A DNA stretch of 64,000 nt from assembly GCA_910583525.1 (NCBI GenBank), contig CAJTXL010000002.1:1-64000 (forward strand), in the 5' to 3' direction. Below, one piece after another: positions 43,522 through 50,170 of the stretch. Each line of letters starts with the position of its first letter. The stretch's first letter is position 1. The stretch is from an uncultured Muribaculaceae bacterium (lineage in GTDB: Bacteria; Bacteroidota; Bacteroidia; Bacteroidales; Muribaculaceae). The notes beneath the pieces are model-generated. The model did not search any database and was not told the DNA's origin. It worked only from the letters and a program-made list of their open reading frames with translations. The position numbers and the translations under genes were made by a program.

Positions 43522-44520
43522 TTATTTTGATTTTGTTTCTTTATAGATATATCCCACAGTGTCGTTCTGCATCTTGAACGAAGCCTCTGCGGCCGATGTG
43601 AGCACTTGCAGACGGTCGGCGAGGCTGCCGTCGCCGAGACTCCCGGTGAAGGGCTCGCCGCGCAGCTCGGGCGACACTATGCTCAGATGCACCTTGTAGT
43701 TGCGCGCGAGCACTTTTACGATGTCTTCGAGCCGTTCGTCGTTGAAGCGCATGGTGCCGTTCATCCAGTCGTTGTAATCTTCGGCATAGACGCGCTGCGA
43801 GGTGAATTTGCGGCCGCTTTTCTCGTAGCGCACCATCATGTCGGGCTTCATCGAGATTGAGGTCACGGCATCGGACACGAGCACTTCGCCGTCGTTGAGC
43901 ACGACCGATATGTTGTCGTCATCGGCATAGCCTTTGACGTTGAACTCTGTGCCGCGGCACTCGACGGCGATGTTGTCGCAGGTCACGATGAACGGATGCG
44001 CCGGGTCGCGTGCCACATCGAAGTAGGCCTCGCCTTTGATGTCGACGCCGCGCACGCCCGTGGTCTCGTCGAAGCGGTAGGCGATTTCCGACATGGCGTT
44101 CACGGCGACGCGTGTGCCGTCGGGCAGCGTCACGGTCGAGCGTTGCCCCAGGCCGGTGCTCACCACGAGCGGGTTCTGGTATGGCGTCTCGTTGTGGAAG
44201 ATGATGAAGATGCCTATGCCGGCTATCAGCACGATTGCGGCGGCCACATCGACGGCATGCCGCAGGGTCGACCACGTTCTGCGTGCCGGTGCCGCGGCGT
44301 CCTTTTGGGTGGCGGCACTTTCGCACATGGCCTTGGCGAGCGCGCCTCTGATGCGGCTGTCGACGCTCGCCGACAGTCGCGCATCCGACGCCTCGATGCC
44401 GGCCATGAGCCAGTCGCCCAGGGCCTCGTCTTTCTCGAACCATTGGCGGATGTCACGGACATCGCTGCCGCAAGCCTCATGGTTGAGATACCTTTCAATC
44501 TTTTTCTTTATGGTTTCCAT
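43522..44520 (-). CDS. FecR-family anti-sigma factor of PUL2
   Basis: A 332-residue protein. The cytoplasmic N-terminus has IRQWFEKDEALGDWLMAGIE, one membrane helix covers about 88-108, and the periplasmic FecR domain covers about 115-225 (GQRSTVTLPDGTRVAVNAMS, then IKGEAYFDVARDPAHPFIV). A DUF4974-type C-terminal domain (about 250-330) has MRFNDERLEDIVKVLARNYK. It binds the ECF sigma factor and, on its periplasmic side, the STN domain of the PUL2 SusC. The gene lies 25 nt after the sigma gene and 7 nt before the small lipoprotein, giving the order sigma, anti-sigma, lipoprotein, transporter. Confidence 0.92.
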   Translation of the reverse strand: METIKKKIERYLNHEACGSDVRDIRQWFEKDEALGDWLMAGIEASDARLSASVDSRIRGALAKAMCESAATQKDAAAPARRTWSTLRHAVDVAAAIVLIAGIGIFIIFHNETPYQNPLVVSTGLGQRSTVTLPDGTRVAVNAMSEIAYRFDETTGVRGVDIKGEAYFDVARDPAHPFIVTCDNIAVECRGTEFNVKGYADDDNISVVLNDGEVLVSDAVTSISMKPDMMVRYEKSGRKFTSQRVYAEDYNDWMNGTMRFNDERLEDIVKVLARNYKVHLSIVSPELRGEPFTGSLGDGSLADRLQVLTSAAEASFKMQNDTVGYIYKETKSK

Positions 44521-44545
44521 GTGTCCTTATGTGTACCTATGTAAG

Positions 44546-45109
44546 TCATTGTGTGATGAACAGGGCCAGGATTGCCGACAGGACGCCGTAGTGGCTTGCC
44601 AGCCGTGTGCGCAGATAGTGCAGGGCGAGCATGATGTGCGTTTCGACGGTGTTGACCGTTATGCCGAGCTGCTCGGCTATCTGCTTGTGGCTCATGTTGT
44701 ATTGGCGGCTCATTATGAATACCCGGCGCCGCACCGGCGGCATTTCATCAACGAGCCGGCAGATGTGCTCCATCAGGAATGTGCTGTCGATTTGCTGTTC
44801 GGTGCTGTTGTCGTGTATGGTGGCCGTGTTGAGTATGTAGTTGAAGTAGACATACTCTATGGCGTCGTGCTCGCATACGCTGAAGAAGGCGTTGCGCGCT
44901 ATGGCGAAGAGATACGATGCCATGGTGCCGTAGTCGGTGATGACGGCCCGGTTTTCCCACAGCTTCATGAATGCCGTCTGGGTGATTTCCTCCGCCGCAT
45001 ATTTGTTGCCGTGCGAGAGCTTCAGCACATAGTTGTAGAGCCGTCCGGCATAGCGGGCGTAGAGTTGCTCGAAGTGCTCGTCGAAGGTGTCGTAGGCATT
45101 GGTTTTCAT
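44546..45109 (-). CDS. ECF RNA polymerase sigma factor of PUL2
   Basis: A 187-residue ECF sigma factor. Sigma2 (about 12-80) has YARYAGRLYNYVLKLSHGNK, YAAEEITQTAFMKLWENR and MASYLFAIARNAFFSV. Sigma4 (about 120-175) has MPPVRRRVFIMSRQYNMSHK and IAEQLGITVNTVETHIMLAL, the DNA-binding helix-turn-helix. It is the first gene of the PUL2 operon, with a candidate promoter 77 nt upstream. It is released from the FecR partner when SusC binds its ligand, and would then drive the SusCD operon. The ATG at 45109 is the only sensible start. Confidence 0.93.
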   Translation of the reverse strand: MKTNAYDTFDEHFEQLYARYAGRLYNYVLKLSHGNKYAAEEITQTAFMKLWENRAVITDYGTMASYLFAIARNAFFSVCEHDAIEYVYFNYILNTATIHDNSTEQQIDSTFLMEHICRLVDEMPPVRRRVFIMSRQYNMSHKQIAEQLGITVNTVETHIMLALHYLRTRLASHYGVLSAILALFITQ

Positions 45110-45185
45110 GGTATGGCGGTGTGTGGCTTGTGTGCCGTTTGTAATAAGTACTGTTGAGCCGCACGCAACCGTGAATGCGGCGCAG

Positions 45186-45219
45186 TAAATTTAACACCTT
45201 TTAGCATTAAAGACGCAAA
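45186..45219 (-). promoter_or_regulatory. Candidate promoter of the PUL2 sigma operon
   Basis: On the minus strand TTTG (45216-45219) lies 22 nt before TAAATTTA (45186-45193), a 7-of-8 match to the -7 consensus TAnnTTTG. It lies 76 nt upstream of the sigma factor ATG. The imperfect -7 and slightly long spacing keep this as a candidate. Confidence 0.35.
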
Positions 45220-45280
45220 TAATTGTCAAATTTCCCGAAATTGAAGTCGCGGCTCCAAAAACGGGAGAGTATGATGTGTT

Positions 45281-45715
45281 GTCGGCGGAAGCTTCGTTAG
45301 AAGTCAAAGCCACAGAGTGGCGCAGATAGTAGTAGGTAGAAGCTCCGATAGGAGCAAATAGCCACGTAGTGGCTCAAATAGCAATAGGCCCGGGCAAGCG
45401 CCCCTTTAGGGAGCGCGCAGCCCGGGTATCTTTCGACAAAGCAAAAGTGCTACAGCGTAGCGCGATAATCCCGTTTCAACACCCTTTCCGAGACGTAGAA
45501 ACGGGATTATCGCACCGCCTAATGGGGTGCTTTTTGGGGGAGGACACGAAAAACCCGGGCAGCGCACCACCTAAAGGGGTGCTTGCCCGGGCCTATTGCT
45601 ATTTGAGCCACTACGTGGCTATTTGCTCCTAACGGAGCTGCCGTTCATATCATTGGCGTTTTTTTGAACGACCTGTGATTTTAGCTACGGCTATTTGCTC
45701 CTGACGGAGCTGTCG
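45281..45715. repeat. Left copy of a 0.4-kb palindrome mosaic flanking the transposase
   Basis: This non-coding block is built from nested palindromes: GCCACGTAGTGGC (45361-45373), a CCCGGGCAAGCGC...GCCCGGG stem, a perfect 16-bp stem GCGATAATCCCGTTTC (45462-45477) with its complement (45498-45513), GGGGTGC-type hairpins repeated twice, AGCTCCGATAGGAGC-like stems, and a terminal GGCGTTTTTTTGAACGACC stretch. The same order occurs at 46427-46814; this copy is longer by about 50 nt because of a duplicated GGAGCAAATAGCCACGTAG unit. It fills most of the 662-nt gap between the PUL2 sigma gene and the transposase. Short in-frame stretches inside are not genes. Confidence 0.88.
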
Positions 45716-45771
45716 TCGGGAAACAGCTGCCACTTTGACTAACATTTTTGATGCAATATCGATTGCAATTG

Positions 45772-46233
45772 TCATTCGGGGTCGGTCATGATGTATTTGT
45801 CATCATAATCAACCCCGAATTTTTCAAGCATAGTTCTCATTTCATCAGCAAGAGAAATGCCGTTGTGATGTTCATGCTGATGCCTGATATATGAACGTAT
45901 GGCTTCAAGGTGTGAATAGGAATATGAAAAGCACGCATATCCGACCTGCCACTCAAATTTATACGGAAACATGCAATGCTTCACTATGAATTTATTGCTT
46001 TCGGTCTTGATTTCGCGCACGAGGTCTGAAATGGCTTCTTTTCCGCTATACGACAAAAGAATATGCACATGGTTGTCTATTCCGCCCACTTCCAAGGCTC
46101 GATGTCCTCTATTATTGATGATGCCTGCCATATAAGAATGTATCTGACTTTGCCAATGAATTGGCAATAAAGACTCCCGGTTCTTGACGGCAAAAACCAA
46201 ATGAAGCAGTACCTGAATATAAGTGTTGGCCAT
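45772..46233 (-). CDS. REP-associated tyrosine transposase (IS200/RAYT-type HUH enzyme)
   Basis: A 153-residue Y1 transposase. LLHLVFAVKNRESLL opens the domain; the HUH metal-binding motif is His55-Val-His57 in GGIDNHVHILLS; KTESNKFIVKHC follows; and the catalytic Tyr115 is in AIRSYIRHQHEHH. The length fits IS200/IS605 TnpA and RAYT proteins. These enzymes nick and rejoin single-stranded DNA at hairpins; RAYTs are linked to chromosomal REP palindromes. It has its own canonical promoter (46251-46282). It is flanked on both sides by near-identical palindromic mosaics and lies in a genome segment seeded with REP pairs, which favours a RAYT over a simple IS200. No TnpB partner is present. Confidence 0.88.
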   Translation of the reverse strand: MANTYIQVLLHLVFAVKNRESLLPIHWQSQIHSYMAGIINNRGHRALEVGGIDNHVHILLSYSGKEAISDLVREIKTESNKFIVKHCMFPYKFEWQVGYACFSYSYSHLEAIRSYIRHQHEHHNGISLADEMRTMLEKFGVDYDDKYIMTDPE

Positions 46234-46250
46234 AAAAGATATTATATCTG

Positions 46251-46282
46251 CAAAGATAAGGCCTTCTATCGGTTGTTACAAA
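46251..46282 (-). promoter_or_regulatory. Canonical Bacteroides promoter of the transposase
   Basis: On the minus strand TTTG (46279-46282) is followed after exactly 20 nt by TATCTTTG (46251-46258), a full match to the -33/-7 consensus. The -7 box ends 17 nt from the ATG, so the leader is very short. Confidence 0.7.
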
Positions 46283-46426
46283 CAAAAAAAGTTTCTATCG
46301 GGTAGTTTCGAGTGGTTATTTACAAGACAATCTATATCATATATGCTATTACACGAAAACACGAACATACCGCAGAAGCGTTTTTTAGGTTAATGCCCCG
46401 GCTGGGGCAAGTTAGTGTAGATAGTT

Positions 46427-46814
46427 GTCGGCGGAAGCTTCGTTAGAAGCCAAAGCCACGTAGTGGCGCAGATAGTAATAGGCCCGGGCAAGCGCCCCGT
46501 CAGGCGGCGCACGGCCCGGGTATCTCGTCCCGACAAAGCAAAAGTGCTACAGCGTAGCGCGATAATCCCGTTTCAGCGCCTTGGGAATGCAGGGGCGTAG
46601 AAACGGGATTATCGCACGCCCTATGGGGTGCTTTTTGGGGTAGGACACGAAAAACCCGGGCAGCGCACACCCTATGGGGTGCTTGCCCGGGCCTATTGCT
46701 ATTTGAGCCACTACGTGGCTATTTGCTCCTATCGGAGCTTCCGTTCATATCATTGGCGTTTTTTTGAACGACCTGTGATTTTGGCTGCGGCTATTTGCTC
46801 CTATCGGAGCTGTC
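46427..46814. repeat. Right copy of the 0.4-kb palindrome mosaic
   Basis: A second, 388-nt copy of the palindrome array in the same orientation as 45281-45715. It shares the GTCGGCGGAAGCTTCGTTAG start, the CCCGGG-bounded hairpin, the GCGATAATCCCGTTTC / GAAACGGGATTATCGC stem, two GGGGTGC hairpins and the GCTCCTATCGGAGC ends. Differences cluster in loops and include compensated changes in stems (for example ATCGGAGC against AACGGAGC). A separate short hairpin, GCCCCGGCTGGGGC, lies just to the left near 46395. With 46234-46426 it accounts for the gap before the leucine-rich-repeat gene. Confidence 0.88.
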
Positions 46815-46847
46815 CTTCAGATTATTAGCTTTTTTGCCGCGCCTTCG

Positions 46848-48434
46848 TTATTTCACGATTTTGGCTGCGGTTTTGCCGGTGCGGAGAATATAGATGCCGT
46901 CGGCGAGACCGGCCATGTCGATGCTGTTGGCGGTAGCCGTGGCAACAAGGGCGCCTGCGATGTTGTAGAGAGCGCCGTTGCCGTTGGTTAGGTAGAGCAC
47001 GTCGCCGCAGCGGACGAAGTCGGCATTGTCGGCTGCGATGTTGTCGATGCCGGTGGTGTCGCTGTATTTGGTCAGTTTGATACTCAGGGCCGGCATGTCG
47101 GGAGTTACGGTAACGGGAACTTCAACGGCCTGTTTGAGCATAGCGGTGGGGTCTTCGGCTTTGTAGAGGTACGAGGGAGCTTCGGGGGCTTCGACATCTT
47201 CTTCGGCGTAAGCTTCGGGTTCTGCATATGCTACTTCGTCGACGTAGATGTTATCATCGGCTTCATCCTTGAAGGCTATTTTGAGGGTCACGGGGCCTTC
47301 GGGGATAGATGCGAAGTCGGTGTATTCTTCGCCGTTTACTGCGAACGAAACGGTGAAGTGTTCGTCGAGCAACTCTATGGGCTTGTCGATGACAGGCTCA
47401 GCAATGGCTGTCTTGAGGATTTCAAGCTTCATGTCTTTGTACGGACCTGTAGTCTGATAGCTTTCGAGAGCCGATGCAAGTACCTTAAATGTAATGTTGG
47501 GGAAGGTTTGGTTTTGATTGCCTTTTCCGAAAACACCGTTCCATTCATCCGACCAGTCGCCTTTAAATTTACCGAAACGGGCAGTGGGTGCCGATGGAGC
47601 GCGGCAAGTAAAGGTGCGCGCAAAAGTATTGGGGTCAACCCAGAATGTCGCGTCAGGGATTTTAGTCCATAAGTTGGCGACATCGGGAATTGTGAAATCG
47701 GTCATGGTTTTAACGCTTTGGAAGACGAATGTGCCAATGGTCGTGAGTGTCGAAGGTAAGGTTTTTATTGCTATCGAACTACCCGAAAAAGCATATTCAC
47801 CGATAGTGGTCAGGCCTTCGGGAAATTCAGTGAATGTCACCCCGGCTTTATAGAAGGCACGACCCATTATGGATTTTACTCCGGACGGAAGTATGGAAAC
47901 ATTCAGGGCTGTACAATTCTCAAAGGCATTTGCCCGTATCTGAGTCAACGCGGCCGGGAGTTTTGCTACGTTCAGTTTGGCGCAATTTTGAAATGCCTGC
48001 TGATGGATTACCGATATGCCGTCCGGCATGTTGAGGGTGGTGAGATTTTTACATCCGGCGAAAGCTTTTGCCATAAATCCGCCAAGAGTTTCAGGTACGA
48101 CGCATTCTTCGAGAACCGTCATGTTTTCTAAAACACCGGAGGTTGTGTTTCCTACAGATTCATCACCGGGGAAGCGGTTGTTGTTGAATTTTGCGTCCGA
48201 GAGGTCGATTTTGGTAAGTGTTGCGGCAAGATTTGTGCGGATGGCTTTGAAGTCATCCTTGTCCATTACGGCGTCGCCGGTGATGGTGAGTTCGGTTATG
48301 TTAGCCATCTCGACACCGCAGGCGGCGAGTTCAGCGGCGAGACCGCCGGCTGTTTCGTGTGTTATTGTAACGCTTTCGGCTTGAGCGCCTGCGGCTGCCA
48401 AGGCAAAAGCAAGAGCGAGTGAAAGTTTTTTCAT
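46848..48434 (-). CDS. Secreted BspA-type leucine-rich-repeat protein with type IX-like tail
   Basis: A 528-residue protein with a signal peptide (about 1-19). Residues about 75-260 hold LRR_5/BspA-type repeats: FAGCKNLTTLNMPDGISVIH, AFQNCAKLNVAKLPAALTQI, AFENCTALNVSILPSGVKSI and TTIGEYAFSGSSIAIKTLPS. A middle beta-rich region (about 330-480) includes an acidic AYAEPEAYAEEDVEAPEAP linker. The C-terminal 60 residues (ALYNIAGALVATATANSIDM followed by AGLADGIYIL) resemble a type IX sorting tail. BspA-like proteins are surface adhesins or host-protein binders. It is the last gene of the GH16 operon direction, separated from the beta-helix gene by a REP pair, so co-transcription is uncertain. Confidence 0.78.
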   Translation of the reverse strand: MKKLSLALAFALAAAGAQAESVTITHETAGGLAAELAACGVEMANITELTITGDAVMDKDDFKAIRTNLAATLTKIDLSDAKFNNNRFPGDESVGNTTSGVLENMTVLEECVVPETLGGFMAKAFAGCKNLTTLNMPDGISVIHQQAFQNCAKLNVAKLPAALTQIRANAFENCTALNVSILPSGVKSIMGRAFYKAGVTFTEFPEGLTTIGEYAFSGSSIAIKTLPSTLTTIGTFVFQSVKTMTDFTIPDVANLWTKIPDATFWVDPNTFARTFTCRAPSAPTARFGKFKGDWSDEWNGVFGKGNQNQTFPNITFKVLASALESYQTTGPYKDMKLEILKTAIAEPVIDKPIELLDEHFTVSFAVNGEEYTDFASIPEGPVTLKIAFKDEADDNIYVDEVAYAEPEAYAEEDVEAPEAPSYLYKAEDPTAMLKQAVEVPVTVTPDMPALSIKLTKYSDTTGIDNIAADNADFVRCGDVLYLTNGNGALYNIAGALVATATANSIDMAGLADGIYILRTGKTAAKIVK

Positions 48435-48474
48435 TGCTGTATTGTTTGGTTTTGTTATGTGTTTTGGTTGTATT

Positions 48475-48545
48475 GTAGGGACATGCCTTTGGCATGTTGA
48501 TTGGTCGAGACTTGCATTTTCTACATGCCAAAGGCATGTCCCTAC
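48475..48545. repeat. Inverted-pair REP element (BIME-like)
   Basis: Arms GTAGGGACATGCC... (48475-48497) and ...GGCATGTCCCTAC (48523-48545) with spacer CTTGCATTTTC. It lies between the leucine-rich-repeat gene and the beta-helix gene. Confidence 0.88.
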
Positions 48546-48558
48546 GGTAGGTTGGTTT

Positions 48559-50043
48559 TTATAGGCGTATTTTTGTGGCTTTGTTGCCCTGGCGGCGTAT
48601 GAAGATGCCGTTTTCGGGGTTGGCTACGCGTATGCCCTGTAGATTGAAGTATTCGACGGGGGCGTTGCTGTAGTCGGGTTCGACATAGATGTCTTCGACG
48701 CCCGAAGCGTTGAGTTGATATGCGCCTACGCATACTCCGTTGGCTGCGGCGTTGCGGCTGAAGCCTCGGCAGTCGAGTGCCGGAACGAGGTTTTCGCCGG
48801 TCCACTCCGAAGAATCGAGGATGCCTGCGCCTACAAGAGGCGAGTTGGCGCGGATGATAGGCAGGAAGGGCACGAAGCTTTCGTCGCGTGTGCCGAGTTC
48901 TTTCGAGAAACCGAGCACGACTTCCGATTTGTCCTTGCACATGCCCATGCTGTTTGCGGCTGCTTCTGCGCCTGCGTTAAGGTCGGGGTCGTCGATGTTT
49001 TCGTTAACGGCGCGCTCTTTGCCGTAGAGGTAGTTGTTGTGTGCCACGATAGCGGCGCGGTCGCTGTCGGCGATAGACAGTTCGGAGAGCACTGCAGCGC
49101 GGTTGCAGTATGCCAGGTTGTTGAACAGGTATACGGGCGCCTGCTGGTAGTAGAGGCGCAGTGCGCCGTCGTTGTTATGGAAGGTGTTGTTGACAAGCAT
49201 TGTCTCGCATTCTTCGAAGCCTGCGATGTCGATAGCGGCCTGGTAAGGGTTGGTGCTTGTGTTGTTGACGAATGTCGAGTTGATTACGACGAGTTTCTTC
49301 GTCGCACCGAATTTAACGCCTATAGAGTTGTCGTAGATGTCGATGGCCGTTCCTTGTCCGCCGGCTTTCAGCTTGTTGTCGGAGAAAGCGCAGCGGTCGA
49401 CATACAATTCGCCCATGGGTTCGCTGCTTTCGTTGAAGTAGCCGCGCTGAACGATGGCGGCTCCGCGTGCCGCTCCGCCTATGGCGTAGCATCCGTCAAA
49501 TACACAGTCGGTAACACGCACCACTCGTCCGTGGCTCATGATAGCCGCTCCGCCGACGCCCGATTCGCACTCTTTGAAGAGGCAGTGCTCAACCGTCAAC
49601 TCGTCGCCTTCAAAGAAGATGCCGCCTCCGCCGAGATACTCGGTCTGCCGGCCATAGAGAAAGTTGATGCCCTTTACGCTTACGCGGCTGCCTTTTGCCG
49701 TTTTGAGTATGCGTACGCTCGTGCCCTTGCCGTATTCATATTCGTAGGGCGCTTTTTCCGAAGCCTGCAGGGTGGTGTTGTCGCCGATGAATTCCACGTT
49801 GATGCCTTCGTCGACGGTGATGGTTCCAGCCATCATGAACGTTGCGTCTTTCTCGAAGTGTATGACGGCGTTGTCGCCTTTCATAAGCATCAGCGCTGCC
49901 ATTTCGGGTGTCTTGAAGGGCTTTTCGGCAGTGCCGGCGTTTTCGTCGTTGCCTGCCGGCGATACCCAATATTCTACGTTTGCGGCGAATGCCTGCGAAG
50001 CACACAGAAGGGCCGTAGCGGTGAGGAGTAAGTGTTTTTTCAT
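48559..50043 (-). CDS. Secreted beta-helix protein with FNLQG-type tail, tandem copy 2
   Basis: A 494-residue protein starting MKKHLLLTAT; the longer in-frame start (50133) is the translation of a REP element and is rejected. After the signal peptide come EYWVSPAGNDENAGTAEKPF and an extended right-handed beta-helix (about 30-400) with KGINFLYGRQTEYLGGGGIF, HCLFKECESGVGGAAIMSHG and CAFSDNKLKAGGQGTAIDIY. The tail has a VEDIYVEPDYSNAPVEYFNL segment, then a conserved Gln-Gly and NPENGIFIRRQGNKATKIRL. It is a close paralogue of the next gene upstream, with the last 45 residues almost identical. It belongs to PUL3, but whether it binds, cleaves or only decorates the cell surface is not evident. Confidence 0.75.
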   Translation of the reverse strand: MKKHLLLTATALLCASQAFAANVEYWVSPAGNDENAGTAEKPFKTPEMAALMLMKGDNAVIHFEKDATFMMAGTITVDEGINVEFIGDNTTLQASEKAPYEYEYGKGTSVRILKTAKGSRVSVKGINFLYGRQTEYLGGGGIFFEGDELTVEHCLFKECESGVGGAAIMSHGRVVRVTDCVFDGCYAIGGAARGAAIVQRGYFNESSEPMGELYVDRCAFSDNKLKAGGQGTAIDIYDNSIGVKFGATKKLVVINSTFVNNTSTNPYQAAIDIAGFEECETMLVNNTFHNNDGALRLYYQQAPVYLFNNLAYCNRAAVLSELSIADSDRAAIVAHNNYLYGKERAVNENIDDPDLNAGAEAAANSMGMCKDKSEVVLGFSKELGTRDESFVPFLPIIRANSPLVGAGILDSSEWTGENLVPALDCRGFSRNAAANGVCVGAYQLNASGVEDIYVEPDYSNAPVEYFNLQGIRVANPENGIFIRRQGNKATKIRL

Positions 50044-50063
50044 AGTATTGTTGTTTGTCGATT

Positions 50064-50152
50064 GTAGGGACATGCCTTTGGCATGTTGATTTGCGAATGC
50101 GTGTATTTTTGCGAATGGGTGCATTTTCAACATGCCAAAGGCATGTCCCTAC
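50064..50152. repeat. Inverted-pair REP element with duplicated spacer
   Basis: Arms GTAGGGACATGCC... (50064-50086) and ...GGCATGTCCCTAC (50130-50152) enclose a 43-nt spacer, longer than in other copies because a GCGAATG-GTGYATTTT unit is repeated twice. It lies between the two tandem beta-helix genes. Confidence 0.88.
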
Positions 50153-50170
50153 AATAATTTATTTGTTCGT

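Noticed and set aside
45369..45632. Short ORFs inside the palindrome mosaics (also 46628-46828)
   Set aside because: They are repeated in both copies only because the DNA is repeated; the peptides are composed of hairpin sequence.
45772..46233. Complete IS200/IS605 element
   Set aside because: No TnpB gene and no clear single left and right end hairpins; the flanks are same-direction mosaic copies, so a RAYT locus is the better reading.
45281..46814. CRISPR array
   Set aside because: The repeats are two long mosaic copies of palindromes, not short regularly spaced repeats with unique spacers, and there are no cas genes.
48715..50031. 438-codon plus-strand ORF opposite the beta-helix gene
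   Set aside because: It is the Val/Ala/Cys-rich antisense shadow of a GC-biased gene, without recognisable domain or start signals. Similar long shadows (for example 7722-8873, 9015-9977, 62978-63931) are treated the same way.
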